From an uncultured Prevotella sp. (GTDB taxonomy: Bacteria; Bacteroidota; Bacteroidia; Bacteroidales; Bacteroidaceae), in NCBI GenBank assembly GCA_937907705.1, contig CALCVP010000078.1:1-64000 (forward strand): a stretch of 64,000 nt of DNA, read 5' to 3'. Positions 55,201 to 62,851 of the stretch are shown one piece after another; the first letter of the stretch is position 1; the number at the start of each line of letters is the position of its first letter. The notes beneath the pieces were generated by a model. That model was not told the origin of the DNA. It ran no database searches and worked only from the letters and a program-made list of their open reading frames with translations. A program made the translations under genes and the position numbers.

Positions 55201-55271
55201 ACTGTAAAAATACCTTGACAATAGAAAAAACAGGTAAAGACAAAGTCTACTGGATTGAGCGTATAAGATAA
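52203..55271 (+). CDS. Large two-module secreted protein: beta-helix plus barrel-like domain (possible pectin enzyme)
   Basis: A 1022-residue secreted protein with a signal peptide (1-24, ending QADA). The first half (about 40-470) is a pectate-lyase-type beta-helix: a SYATLQKAINYV opening, GVYKINKPLRI, GIVLRGSGRSKTTIL, then Asn/Cys-rich turns. The second half (about 560-930) looks like a TIM-barrel glycosidase, with WYDLRRTDHERVRR and candidate acidic residues in LLSEEYTG (about 792) and DIIDIRYWHY (about 844). A small beta domain ends the chain. It may be what is annotated DUF6298 in this phylum, but I am not certain. It lies within the pectin region and carries its own terminator. Its activity is unknown. 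Confidence 0.72.
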   Translation: MNRFFSLCCLALLLLINSIQQADAAKKKEVYIPMDYSTCGYHASEQNIPNVKNVVTVAPISGDSYATLQKAINYVGSLKADKQGFRGAILLNEGVYKINKPLRIAKSGIVLRGSGRSKTTILKQGADRGAAIYIEGGLQLSKGDTIAVADSKVKAGSTTLTLKTIGNIKAGSRIMIVRPSTKEWIASLKCDDYGGGLDYTGWKASDIDITWQRTVTAVQANTITLDAPVTCSIESNYGGAYVINAYNGKEIKECGIENLTLASTHNDWNPKDEDHCWNGIFMNNLRDCWVRKVNFEFFAGSAVDIQKNCSRITVEDCIAGNPVSETGGWRRNVYLTRGQQTLFQRCVSRNGIHDFAADYCAAGPNAFVQCEGEGSLGFSGSVGSWAPGLLFDIVNIEGNDISFRNLEQFRAGTGWNTANSMMWQCTASTLWNYSPNSDNRNSANGCWGTMTGDAEWTNSNNHVQPRSLFYYQLEQRLGSKAINGYILPRNTTASSSPTLEKAAQMAQEALNTPRLTLEMWIDSVPYTAATTTAGLKNINTVKGHFLAEDTDDSAKNTFGITNGHITVNGSLITGNRYQIPWWTGRVKDNFCAKGAKPAITRFVPGREGLGWTDRIDSVVNFMTRQHNCILDHNYGLWYDLRRTDHERVRRADGEVWAPFYDQPFARSGKGQAWDGLSRYDLTKPNLWYWMRLKEFAEKGAGKGLLLFHENYFQHNILEAGAHWVDCPWRTVNNINGTNFPEPVPFTGDKRIFMADRFYDVNNPVLRPLHKQYIRQCLDNFKDDGNVVQLLSEEYTGPLHFTQFWLQTIAEWEKETGRHPLIALSCTKDVQDAILADPKLSKTVDIIDIRYWHYNTEGLWTPQGGKNLAPRQHMRKMKVGKTGFAEAYKAVREYREKYPEKAVTFFAQQYPTYGWAILMAGGSCPNINVDNTKFLADVVNMNYISGEGNSQLQVIGNDKTGYVAYAHTNQPVAIQVAEGKYRIYSINTNTGKTEVLIKQANCKNTLTIEKTGKDKVYWIERIR

Positions 55272-55300
55272 TTTCATACGCCAAGCAGCATGACAAGCCG

Positions 55301-55336
55301 ATGAGCCATACACCAAGTTGCCTGTGTATGGCTCAT
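55301..55336 (+). terminator. Rho-independent terminator
   Basis: A perfect 13-bp stem ATGAGCCATACAC (55301-55313 with 55324-55336) with a 10-nt loop, followed by TTTTTTTG. It is 30 bp after the stop of the 1022-residue gene. Confidence 0.9.
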
Positions 55337-55538
55337 TTTTTTGCCTTTTTCAAGCACTACACAAGCTCTATTGGCAACATCTATGAACTTATGCCAACAC
55401 CTTCCGCTCTCATTCTCAGGTAGGATTATTCATTTCAAAAAGCTGAAAAAACTAACAAAATGAGCTATTTGTAACCACAAATACCTGATATTCGGGTTTA
55501 TTTACCAATTATTCCCATTTTTTTAGCCCTTTCATACC

Positions 55539-55546
55539 TATCTTTG
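55539..55546 (+). promoter_or_regulatory. Candidate -7 box for the ECF sigma gene
   Basis: TATCTTTG matches TAnnTTTG, with a leader of about 15 nt to the ATG at 55568. Only a T-run, not a clear TTTG, stands at the -33 position. Confidence 0.5.
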
Positions 55547-55567
55547 CAGCAGAAGAAATGTTTACCT

Positions 55568-56083
55568 ATGATTAACTTTACAGAACTGTACTATAACCAA
55601 GTTGACAATTTATTCGCTTTCGGCAGCAAATTCTCGTCAGACCGCGAATTGATTAAAGACTGCATACAAGATGTATTTGTAAAACTGTTTGCCAAGCGCA
55701 ATGAATTGACACAGGTTACAAATATAGAATCTTACCTGTATGCATCGCTGCGAAACCGCATCAACGATGAGTTCCGCCGCAACACCCATCTGTGCGACAA
55801 CGAGATTACCGACCAGAACTATACACCCAACAACGAGAAATTTGATGCAATGGAAAAAGCTGAGCTCCAAGCTGAAGACCAAAAGAAGGTGTTGGCCGTT
55901 GCACAATATGTAAAGCAGCTGCCACCCAGACAGCAGCAAATAATCAACCTATACTATATAGAAGAACGCAAATACGATGACATCTGCCAGATAATGGGCA
56001 TCAACTATCAGTCTGTGCGTAACCTCATGCACCGCAGCTTGATAAAATTACGTGGATTGGCAGCAAAATCTGAAGCCATATAA
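55568..56083 (+). CDS. ECF (sigma-70 family) RNA polymerase sigma factor
   Basis: A 171-residue alternative sigma factor of the FecI-like ECF group. Region 2 spans about 10-75 (DRELIKDCIQDVFVKLFAKR is its core) and region 4 spans about 110-165 (LPPRQQQIINLYYIEERKYD, then a helix-turn-helix IMGINYQSVRNLMHRSL). I start at ATG 55568; the frame is open to a TTG that is part of the promoter box. No FecR-type anti-sigma gene is adjacent, which is unusual for a sigma in a SusC/SusD neighbourhood. A 46-codon gene follows after 51 bp. Confidence 0.9.
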   Translation: MINFTELYYNQVDNLFAFGSKFSSDRELIKDCIQDVFVKLFAKRNELTQVTNIESYLYASLRNRINDEFRRNTHLCDNEITDQNYTPNNEKFDAMEKAELQAEDQKKVLAVAQYVKQLPPRQQQIINLYYIEERKYDDICQIMGINYQSVRNLMHRSLIKLRGLAAKSEAI

Positions 56084-56134
56084 AGAGTACAATGGCACAC
56101 ATTTGGCGTCTTATTAATAAAAAGACAGACACCA

Positions 56135-56275
56135 ATGGCAAAAAGAGATATAAAAAAATTGGCGAGCAAGATATTCAATATCTGCAAGCCTACCCTATCA
56201 CCTCTCACACCTGAAGAAAAAGAAGAACTCAGAGAAAGAATTGCTTTAGCTATAAAGCAAGAACAATTAAGTTAA
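56135..56275 (+). CDS. Small 46-residue protein downstream of the ECF sigma gene
   Basis: An ATG at 56135 opens 46 codons ending in TAA at 56273-56275. The product is highly charged and predicted soluble. It has a basic N-terminus (MAKRDIKKLASKIF), a Cys-Lys-Pro in the middle, and a Glu/Arg-rich amphipathic helix (TPEEKEELRERIALAIKQ). There is no membrane segment or signal peptide. The terminator lies 22 bp after the stop, which suggests it shares the sigma-factor transcript. It could bind the sigma factor, but this is only a guess from position. Confidence 0.6.
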   Translation: MAKRDIKKLASKIFNICKPTLSPLTPEEKEELRERIALAIKQEQLS

Positions 56276-56297
56276 TTCATTCAACATACCCATATAA

Positions 56298-56357
56298 CAA
56301 AAGCCAAGCGAACATTCTTTGATGGTCAAGCATTAAAGGATGTTCGCTTGGCTTTTG
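56298..56357 (+). terminator. Terminator of the sigma-factor transcript
   Basis: A perfect 18-bp stem (56298-56315 with 56340-56357) whose 24-nt loop can pair further (CTTT/AAAG). The AAAAG/CTTTT foot is followed by TTTTGG. Confidence 0.88.
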
Positions 56358-56430
56358 TTTTGGTTTTCTGCCTTTTGGCTTTTTAAAAGGTATATTCTTA
56401 TAACACTATTTCGCATCCCGCCAAGCAGTA

Positions 56431-56465
56431 AAGAGGGCGGCCTCTCTATGAAAAGCCGCCCTCTT
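56431..56465 (-). terminator. Terminator of the pectate lyase gene
   Basis: A perfect 11-bp stem AAGAGGGCGGC (56431-56441 with 56455-56465), 41 bp after the pectate lyase stop. The minus strand shows only a short T content after it. Confidence 0.75.
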
Positions 56466-56505
56466 CGAACAAATATTTATACCAATTGCTTATGAAAAAA
56501 TTTCG

Positions 56506-58254
56506 TTAGAACAGTGAAGTCTTGCCGTCCAAGGTATCATGATTGTTCTTCAAGTCTGTCCAATCAACCTTTTGTTTAGTACTGATACCGTTGATATACT
56601 TCTCGATATTGGTATAGCCATCGCCATTGCAATCCTTATTGGCATCAGAAGGATCGTTAGGATTCAAGCCGTTGGCAATCTCCCACTCATCTGGCATGCC
56701 GTCGCCATCAGAGTCTTTCCATGGAGTGTACTTCTTGTATTTAGGAAAGCCACCCATCTGCTCAATATCGGTAATGATACCTTCTTTATAAGAATCTTTC
56801 TTCAAGCGACGGTACTTGAATGTGCCATCCTCTGCTTGAGACTGCTTGGCCAAGCCCCAAAGGTCGCCATAAGGATTCTTCTTAGGAAGCTTCTTCACAT
56901 AATAAGCCTTGCCGGTGCGCACCTCTTCCACAATACGTTGGTCTACAATATCACGTACAGGGAATGTAGCACCTACATTGGAAAGCACCTTCTCAAAAGT
57001 CTGGTCAGAAGGAATGATGGTCATGTAAGGCATTTCAAATGGTTCATTGGAGTGCATCAAAGCCTTTACATCATCAGGAATGCCATTAGGCATATCCTTG
57101 TCAGCTATCTGAATGCCACCGTCCCAGTTGTTCTTTGTTACGCGCTCGTTGCCTTCCACTATATTGCCGACAGCATAGATACGGCCATACTGCGCATAGT
57201 CAAACAGCTCGTGACTACGGCTTTCTGTCTTCACAATACGGTAGCTGATAGGAGTGTTCTTTGGAGTAAGTGGACCTGGCTTGTAATAGTTGTTGATAAA
57301 GTTGCTCATGGTGGAGTATTCGCCACCATCAGCAGTACGGTGTACCCAGTTATAGATAATGTTGTTCACAAAGTTGAACACACCACCCCAACCGATAGAA
57401 GGATTACGGCCTGTATTGTCAGCCCACAAGTTGCGCATAAATGAAGCGTTCTCACCACCGATAGTAGAACCAAAGGCATGGTTCCAAGTGTCAAGCGCCT
57501 TGGCTGAAATAGTGTTTTGGATAGTAACGTTTACTGTTGGCACCTTACGCTTTGCCTTTCCGTCATGCAAGTCAAACATGTGGCGATAGAACGAAATGTT
57601 CTCATCCAAGCCCCATTCGCAAGAACAGTGGTCAATCATGATATTGCCAACAGGATTGCCACCAAAGGAATCTTCACGATACCACACATGAGTGTTACCG
57701 CGACGGAAGCGCATATGGCGCACAATAACATCGTGAGTATCTACCTGAAATGACTCGCCCGAAACCTGAACGCCCTCACCTGGAGCAGTCTGTCCTGCTA
57801 TCGTGATGTAAGGAGCACGCACAATGATAGGGGTTTTCAATACGATATTACCTGAAACATTGAACACAATAATGCGCGCACCGCCTTGTTCACAAGCCCA
57901 ACGGAAAGAACCGGGACCGCTATCGTTAAGATTGGTTACGGTAAGTACCTTGCCGCCACGACCGCCAAAGGTGTACATGCCACCGCCTTCAGCACCAGGA
58001 AAAGCAGGAATCTTAGCCTGACGGAGGTCATAAGGACGTGAAGCCCATGGCACATAAGGTTTGCCAGCCATAGCTTCTTGCTTTACAATGGGCCATGCTA
58101 CTGCCCAAGCAGAATCAGAATGAGCCGTCCATACAGCCTCAAGAGAATCAATCTTTGCTTTGGCCTCCTTGGTTATCTGAGGATACTGGGCCATAGCTGC
58201 TGGTGCACTTGCACAAAACGCAAGCGTCATAATTGCTAATTGTTTCTTGTTCAT
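56506..58254 (-). CDS. Pectate lyase, polysaccharide lyase family 1
   Basis: A secreted enzyme that would cut polygalacturonate by calcium-dependent beta-elimination. The 582-residue protein has a signal peptide (1-22, ending AMAQ), a PL1 beta-helix (about 80-440) opening with FPGAEGGGMYTFGGRGGKV, and the conserved runs SGNIVLKTPIIV, MRFRRGNTHVWYRED and DHCSCEWGLDENIS. The C-terminal end (about 520-565) is an EF-hand-like calcium repeat, SDGDGMPDEWE and NKDCNGDGYTNIE. It is divergent from the AraC regulator gene. Confidence 0.92.
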   Translation of the reverse strand: MNKKQLAIMTLAFCASAPAAMAQYPQITKEAKAKIDSLEAVWTAHSDSAWAVAWPIVKQEAMAGKPYVPWASRPYDLRQAKIPAFPGAEGGGMYTFGGRGGKVLTVTNLNDSGPGSFRWACEQGGARIIVFNVSGNIVLKTPIIVRAPYITIAGQTAPGEGVQVSGESFQVDTHDVIVRHMRFRRGNTHVWYREDSFGGNPVGNIMIDHCSCEWGLDENISFYRHMFDLHDGKAKRKVPTVNVTIQNTISAKALDTWNHAFGSTIGGENASFMRNLWADNTGRNPSIGWGGVFNFVNNIIYNWVHRTADGGEYSTMSNFINNYYKPGPLTPKNTPISYRIVKTESRSHELFDYAQYGRIYAVGNIVEGNERVTKNNWDGGIQIADKDMPNGIPDDVKALMHSNEPFEMPYMTIIPSDQTFEKVLSNVGATFPVRDIVDQRIVEEVRTGKAYYVKKLPKKNPYGDLWGLAKQSQAEDGTFKYRRLKKDSYKEGIITDIEQMGGFPKYKKYTPWKDSDGDGMPDEWEIANGLNPNDPSDANKDCNGDGYTNIEKYINGISTKQKVDWTDLKNNHDTLDGKTSLF

Positions 58255-58276
58255 TATGTATATTAATTGATTAAAA

Positions 58277-58308
58277 TAATTCGTTTTAACAATAAAAGTA
58301 ATTCGTTT
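58277..58308. promoter_or_regulatory. Direct repeat in the PL1/AraC divergent region
   Basis: TAATTCGTTT occurs at 58277-58286 and 58299-58308, starts 22 bp apart, which is two helical turns. It lies 23-54 bp upstream of the pectate lyase start, opposite the AraC gene. AraC-family proteins commonly bind such direct half-sites, so this is a candidate operator. Confidence 0.5.
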
Positions 58309-58477
58309 ATTGATTAGACTCCTTTTTCATGCGTTTGTAACTAAATTTAATATGTTTTTTTATTAATATTTATTTTTTTAGATTTCATTAAATTGAGAAC
58401 TGCATAAGCAACACGTCTTCAGTCTGCCTTTTAATACTTTAACTTTTACAAAAAGCCACATTTCAGAAATAAATGCG

Positions 58478-58485
58478 TATATTTG
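58478..58485 (+). promoter_or_regulatory. Candidate -7 box for the AraC gene
   Basis: TATATTTG matches TAnnTTTG, with a leader of about 22 nt to the ATG at 58514. No clear -33 TTTG is seen. Confidence 0.5.
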
Positions 58486-58513
58486 CAAGTAAAATTCAAA
58501 TAATCATTTATTT

Positions 58514-59401
58514 ATGTACAAGGAAGAACATATTATAGACCTTGACTTCTTGACAAAGAACGGCATTACCGACTATTCTGACGGCGACATGGTTGTTATC
58601 GAACATGTTAAGGAATCCACTGTCGGTGTGCCCATCCGCCTAAACATGATATTGTTTCTATTTTGCAAAAAAGGCACATTAGAAGGATATACCAACGGTA
58701 ATTTAGCTACTATGAAACAGGGAGACGCTGCCATATTTCTGCCCAATTCTTTTATGGAAAGCTCGCAAATATCTGCCGATTTTGAAGGAACCATCATAGG
58801 ATTGTCGCACAACTTGATGAAGCGTAATGTCATATTCAACAAACAAGTATGGAGCTTGATGGTTTATTTGTCCAAACATCCCGTCATCACACTTAGTCAA
58901 CAGCGCATCAGCAATATAAAGCAATACTTTGATTTGGTGATGAACAAAATAAACGATAACTCGGACTACTATCGTAAAGAGATTATACAAGGGCTCTTTC
59001 AATGCATCATCTGCGAGACATTGGCAGATGTCTATCCTACTGTAAAGATAGAAGAAGACAACTTGGAAATGAAGCAAAGCGACCTGATTTTTAAGAAGTT
59101 TTTAGAGCTGTTGACCGAAAGTCAAGGTCGCGAACGCTCTGTAAAAGAATATGCCGACAAGCTCTGCATCACACCTAAATATCTTTCCGCCTTATCAAAA
59201 AGCGTAAGTCAAAAGACAGCATTGGAGTGGATACACCAATTTACAATGGACAGTATTACACGACAGCTGAAGTATTCGGAAAAGACCATTAAGGAAATAT
59301 CCACAGAAATGAACTTTCCCAACCTGTCATTCTTTGGCAAATTCGTAAAAGCTCATCTGGGATTGTCGCCTACACAATACAGGAAAAAATTACGAAGTTG
59401 A
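58514..59401 (+). CDS. AraC-family transcriptional regulator
   Basis: A 295-residue DNA-binding regulator. The N-terminal half (about 25-125) is a cupin-like sensor (FCKKGTLEGYTNGNLATMKQGD as core, then AIFLPNSF). The C-terminal double helix-turn-helix (about 190-293) includes YADKLCITPKYLSALSKSVS and IKEISTEMNFPNLSFFGKFVKAHLGLSPTQYRK. It is divergent from the PL1 gene, with a 259-bp shared region, and convergent on GH28. It probably controls the pectin genes around it. No HTCS regulator is present in the window. Confidence 0.92.
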   Translation: MYKEEHIIDLDFLTKNGITDYSDGDMVVIEHVKESTVGVPIRLNMILFLFCKKGTLEGYTNGNLATMKQGDAAIFLPNSFMESSQISADFEGTIIGLSHNLMKRNVIFNKQVWSLMVYLSKHPVITLSQQRISNIKQYFDLVMNKINDNSDYYRKEIIQGLFQCIICETLADVYPTVKIEEDNLEMKQSDLIFKKFLELLTESQGRERSVKEYADKLCITPKYLSALSKSVSQKTALEWIHQFTMDSITRQLKYSEKTIKEISTEMNFPNLSFFGKFVKAHLGLSPTQYRKKLRS

Positions 59402-59476
59402 TTTTTCAAGACTTTCAAAGCAAAAAACAGCTTGTTATTTCATACATTCTGAGCAGTCAATAAGGATTACCATACA

Positions 59477-59537
59477 AAAAGCATGTCCGACAAATACACC
59501 TGAACAACAGCCAATTGTATTTAGCGGACATGCTTTT
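59477..59537. terminator. Bidirectional terminator between araC-type gene and GH28
   Basis: An outer 13-bp perfect stem (59477-59489 with 59525-59537) and an inner AAATAC/GTATTT stem (59492-59497 with 59517-59522). Feet are AAAA/TTTT. The flanking genes converge here. Confidence 0.85.
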
Positions 59538-59567
59538 ATATGTATCAATAGATACCAATTTCGCAGC

Positions 59568-60986
59568 TTACTTGTCGAAAGTAGCAAACTTGGTATTTGT
59601 AATTTTCAAGTCTACATGGTTATCAAAATCCTTATCTTGCCTTGTATAGAAGAAAACAGAATTAGCTATATCCACACCATGCACACAAGACCAGCCAGGC
59701 AAACCATGAGCAGCTACGGCTGTCTTTGCCCCCCTACACACTACATTTGAAATATGTATATCGGTAAATTCAGGTACAAACTTGGCATTTTTAAGCTTTG
59801 TTTCTACCTCTGCTTCATTGTTTACACTGTATTTACGGTCTACATAACTGCACTCAAACACAATAGCTTGGTCTTTAATATCAGTCATATAGATATTGCT
59901 GATATAAATATTCTCGGTCTTTCCACCACGACCTGGACTACTTTTAAAGCGCAAACCGGTATCTGTTCCACTGAAACGATTGTTGCGAACCACTATATTC
60001 TTCAATCCACCAGTAAACTCTGAACCTATCACAAAGCCTCCATGAGCATGATATACGGTATTGTTCTCAATCAATATGTTCTCACAAGGTCCGGCATCAA
60101 CACCCGACTGACCGGCGCCCGCCTTCATACAAATGCCATCATCGCCAGCATCAATGGTATTATTGACCACCAACACATTACGACAAGCACTCAAATCAAG
60201 CGCATCTCCATTCTGCGCATTCCATGGGCAGCGTATCGTTACACCGTCTACAATAACATGATTGCAACGAGTAGGTATGAAATGAAACTTTGGAGAATTT
60301 TGTATCGTAACACCTTGCACCAGTACTTGCTCGCAATCTGTAAACCTTATCAAATGAGGACGCATGCTTTCTTGGCGCTGAGCAGAAGTAGCTATATTGT
60401 CATAATGCTTTAAGTTGAAGGGAAACCATAATTTGCCACTGTCTGTCTCAGTACCTCCCATCAGCTTATAGTTGTTCCATTCCACATCGCTCACTTTAGA
60501 ACGCTTTACTGGTCGCCAATAAGCACCGTTGCCATCTATCACTCCTTGACCCGTAATACTGATGTTTCGGCGCTTGCTGGCGCTGATTAAAGGCGAGCAT
60601 TTTACAGCCACTTTGTCATCATCTGTTTTCAGAAACTCGCGTTTATCAGGTGTTGCCATTATGACAGCGTTGCGCTCCAAATGTAAATCTATATTGTCTT
60701 TCAACGAGATAAGTCCTGTCAGCCACACACCTGCAGGCACCACCAAGTGCCCGCCCCCTTTCTTATTAAGGGATGATATGGCTTTTCTAAAAGCCTCAGT
60801 ATTCAGTGTAAGCCCATCACCAACAGCTCCAAAATCAGTTAGCTTTACCGTGTTAGACGGAATAACCGGTGCCTGTGGCTCTGACATAGCTACTGGCAAC
60901 GATTGATAATAGGCTTTATAGTCTCCTGCTTTTGCCGATGATAACATACAGCAAAATGCCAAACAAAGAAATAACAGTTTTTTCAT
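59568..60986 (-). CDS. Polygalacturonase, glycoside hydrolase family 28
   Basis: A secreted enzyme that hydrolyses galacturonan, or rhamnogalacturonan, bonds. The 472-residue chain has a signal peptide (1-20, ending AKAG), the opening LTDFGAVGDGLTLNTEAFRKA, and the GH28 active-site set: NGDALDLSAC (Asp), DAGDDGICM (two Asp), YHAHGGFVIGSE (His) and RFKSSPGRGG (Arg-Lys). An Asn-rich beta-helix runs throughout. Exo- versus endo-action cannot be told from the sequence. It is a single gene whose start faces the CMD-cupin gene end. Confidence 0.93.
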   Translation of the reverse strand: MKKLLFLCLAFCCMLSSAKAGDYKAYYQSLPVAMSEPQAPVIPSNTVKLTDFGAVGDGLTLNTEAFRKAISSLNKKGGGHLVVPAGVWLTGLISLKDNIDLHLERNAVIMATPDKREFLKTDDDKVAVKCSPLISASKRRNISITGQGVIDGNGAYWRPVKRSKVSDVEWNNYKLMGGTETDSGKLWFPFNLKHYDNIATSAQRQESMRPHLIRFTDCEQVLVQGVTIQNSPKFHFIPTRCNHVIVDGVTIRCPWNAQNGDALDLSACRNVLVVNNTIDAGDDGICMKAGAGQSGVDAGPCENILIENNTVYHAHGGFVIGSEFTGGLKNIVVRNNRFSGTDTGLRFKSSPGRGGKTENIYISNIYMTDIKDQAIVFECSYVDRKYSVNNEAEVETKLKNAKFVPEFTDIHISNVVCRGAKTAVAAHGLPGWSCVHGVDIANSVFFYTRQDKDFDNHVDLKITNTKFATFDK

Positions 60987-61421
60987 ATAATCGATTTGTT
61001 TTAATAATTACGTCCACTTATGCTCTACTGCTTTTCTATACACATACATATATCTTATATATATATATAGCATACTTTACACATTTTTTAATGAGAAATT
61101 GAAACTTAACGAAACAATAATGCTATGGGCATTTCTTCAAGCTATCACTATACAAGCAGTAATAACAGATGAACAGCTAAATTCACCGTATATGTTATTT
61201 TAGACGTTCCCAAATCCTTCAAGTAAAAAAGCGACTACAAAAATCTCTGCTTTTTAACATGCGTTAAGCAGCTATTATTATGCTTTTTGCAGACATCAGG
61301 TTGTCATTGACATTCAGAGCAACACAAAACAAAAGGTGCGATGAACTACATTTGCAGTTATCACACCCAATATTATCCTCAATTTTTACCTTATCTTCAA
61401 TCAGAAAGCTCATCGGTTTTC
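60987..61421. other. Intergenic region upstream of GH28, 435 bp
   Basis: AT-rich, with an alternating TA tract at about 61056-61069. No consensus -7/-33 pair is clear for GH28. I see no coding region or RNA gene that I can support. Confidence 0.5.
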
Positions 61422-62564
61422 TTATTTCACATCACTTTCCAAGTGAGCATATTCTTCATCTGTTACAGGTTCCAGCCATTCATTAGACGCGTCCTCCCCT
61501 TTCTGCACAGAAGTAGCTATATGCTGAAACCAAGAATGTACTGTTGCTCCATGCCAATGCTTTACTTCTGCAGGTATACGAATCACATCACCAGAATGCA
61601 GCTTTTGGGCAGGTTTACCCCATTCTTGGTACCAGCCTTCACCACCAACACATATTAATATTTGCACACATTTATGATGGATATGCCAGTTATTGCGGCA
61701 CCCAGGTTCAAAAGTTACATTGCTCAAAGGCAAATCTTCTGTAAGCAGTGGTGCCAAATAGCTATTTCCTATAAAATATTTTGCATAAGCAGTATTAGGT
61801 TCTCCCTTGGGGAATATCATATTCTCTATGGGTCTTACGTCTGTAAAGGATTCTTGAAAGCATGTAGACACAGCTTTTCGAACCCTGTAAGCCTCCATAT
61901 CGCCAACGGTCTGTGCCAACACATCGCCAATAGCATGTAGTTCATTGTCTGTAACTCCCATATTACGAGCACCGCTTACATGTGCCCTCAACTGAGGTTC
62001 CGCACCTTCAATTGCAGCCAATGCGCTAACCGTTGCCAACTCACGTTCTGCGTGTGTCAATATATCACGGGCAAAAATGTCGCCAAAAAGATGCGCCTTT
62101 AAATAATAATCTATGGCAGGAGCAAACGAATAGCAGAAAGGTTTGCCACCACGCAATGCTGTCTGCACAGCTGTACCCTGACTCAAAGCATCATAATCGG
62201 CTGAAAGAGGTGAAGCGTCACGCCCTTCAACAATCGGTTTATCACTGTCATGGCGCTGTTGCACCACACGTTCCAACACACCTAAAGCGTTAAGACTACG
62301 CGGAAATCCTGTATAAGCATACAAGTACGAGAAAACTTCTTTTGCCTCATTCAGAGTCAAGGCATGGTCAAGTGCATTATCCAATACATGCTCTAAACCA
62401 CCAAGATTGCCTTTAGCCTCCATAGCAGCCAATGTAACAAGATACTGCTGCTTTTCACTCAATACATTTTTCATCTTTTTCTGTGCTTTTATATCTGTGA
62501 CATTTGACATCCATAACATTAAGATGACAAGTGCCAAAACATACGTCTTATCCAATAAATTCAT
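61422..62564 (-). CDS. Exported protein with two carboxymuconolactone-decarboxylase-like domains and a cupin
   Basis: A 380-residue protein with an N-terminal hydrophobic segment (about 5-24, possible signal peptide). Two CMD-like helical domains follow: about 40-100 (GLEHVLDNALDHALTLNEAKEV in part) and about 165-225 (ERELATVSALAAIEGAEPQL in part). A C-terminal cupin (about 275-345) has metal-type His residues in WHIHHKC and KHWHGA. The CMD domains lack the CxxC of AhpD, so peroxidase-type activity is unlikely. Such fusions are seen near glycan loci; the reaction is unknown. Confidence 0.82.
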   Translation of the reverse strand: MNLLDKTYVLALVILMLWMSNVTDIKAQKKMKNVLSEKQQYLVTLAAMEAKGNLGGLEHVLDNALDHALTLNEAKEVFSYLYAYTGFPRSLNALGVLERVVQQRHDSDKPIVEGRDASPLSADYDALSQGTAVQTALRGGKPFCYSFAPAIDYYLKAHLFGDIFARDILTHAERELATVSALAAIEGAEPQLRAHVSGARNMGVTDNELHAIGDVLAQTVGDMEAYRVRKAVSTCFQESFTDVRPIENMIFPKGEPNTAYAKYFIGNSYLAPLLTEDLPLSNVTFEPGCRNNWHIHHKCVQILICVGGEGWYQEWGKPAQKLHSGDVIRIPAEVKHWHGATVHSWFQHIATSVQKGEDASNEWLEPVTDEEYAHLESDVK

Positions 62565-62762
62565 CCTATAAAATCCTTGATTTCAAACTGATGCAAAAAT
62601 AACAATAACTCAAGAACAGGCACATACCTTATTTACTTGTATTCTTACACATATTACGCTTATTGCATTATTATGTCTAAATGACATACCTATCATCTGC
62701 CAAAAGCTATGAAAACTGCCATTTTTTCATTTCAAACATGCCAAAACAAGCAATTTATACTT

Positions 62763-62778
62763 TGGCACGATTTTAGCA
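62763..62778 (+). promoter_or_regulatory. Candidate sigma-54 promoter upstream of groES
   Basis: TGGCACGATTTTAGCA has the -24 GG (62764-62765) and -12 GC (62776-62777) exactly 10 bp apart. It matches TGGCACR-N4-TTGCW except for A in place of the second T of TTGC. Transcription would start about 62 nt before the groES ATG. Confidence 0.45.
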
Positions 62779-62817
62779 GAAACCATGATGAGTAGTTATG
62801 ACAATCACTACTTACCT

Positions 62818-62825
62818 TATTTTTG
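62818..62825 (+). promoter_or_regulatory. Candidate housekeeping -7 box for groES
   Basis: TATTTTTG matches TAnnTTTG, with a leader of about 20 nt. No CIRCE inverted repeat (TTAGCACTC-N9-GAGTGCTAA) is present between the divergent genes. Confidence 0.5.
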
Positions 62826-62851
62826 CATAAAACATTAAAAATATAAAGATT

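Noticed and set aside
62565..62851. CIRCE/HrcA operator for groESL
   Set aside because: No TTAGCACTC-N9-GAGTGCTAA dyad is present. The TTTTAGCA piece belongs to the sigma-54-like motif and has no inverted partner.
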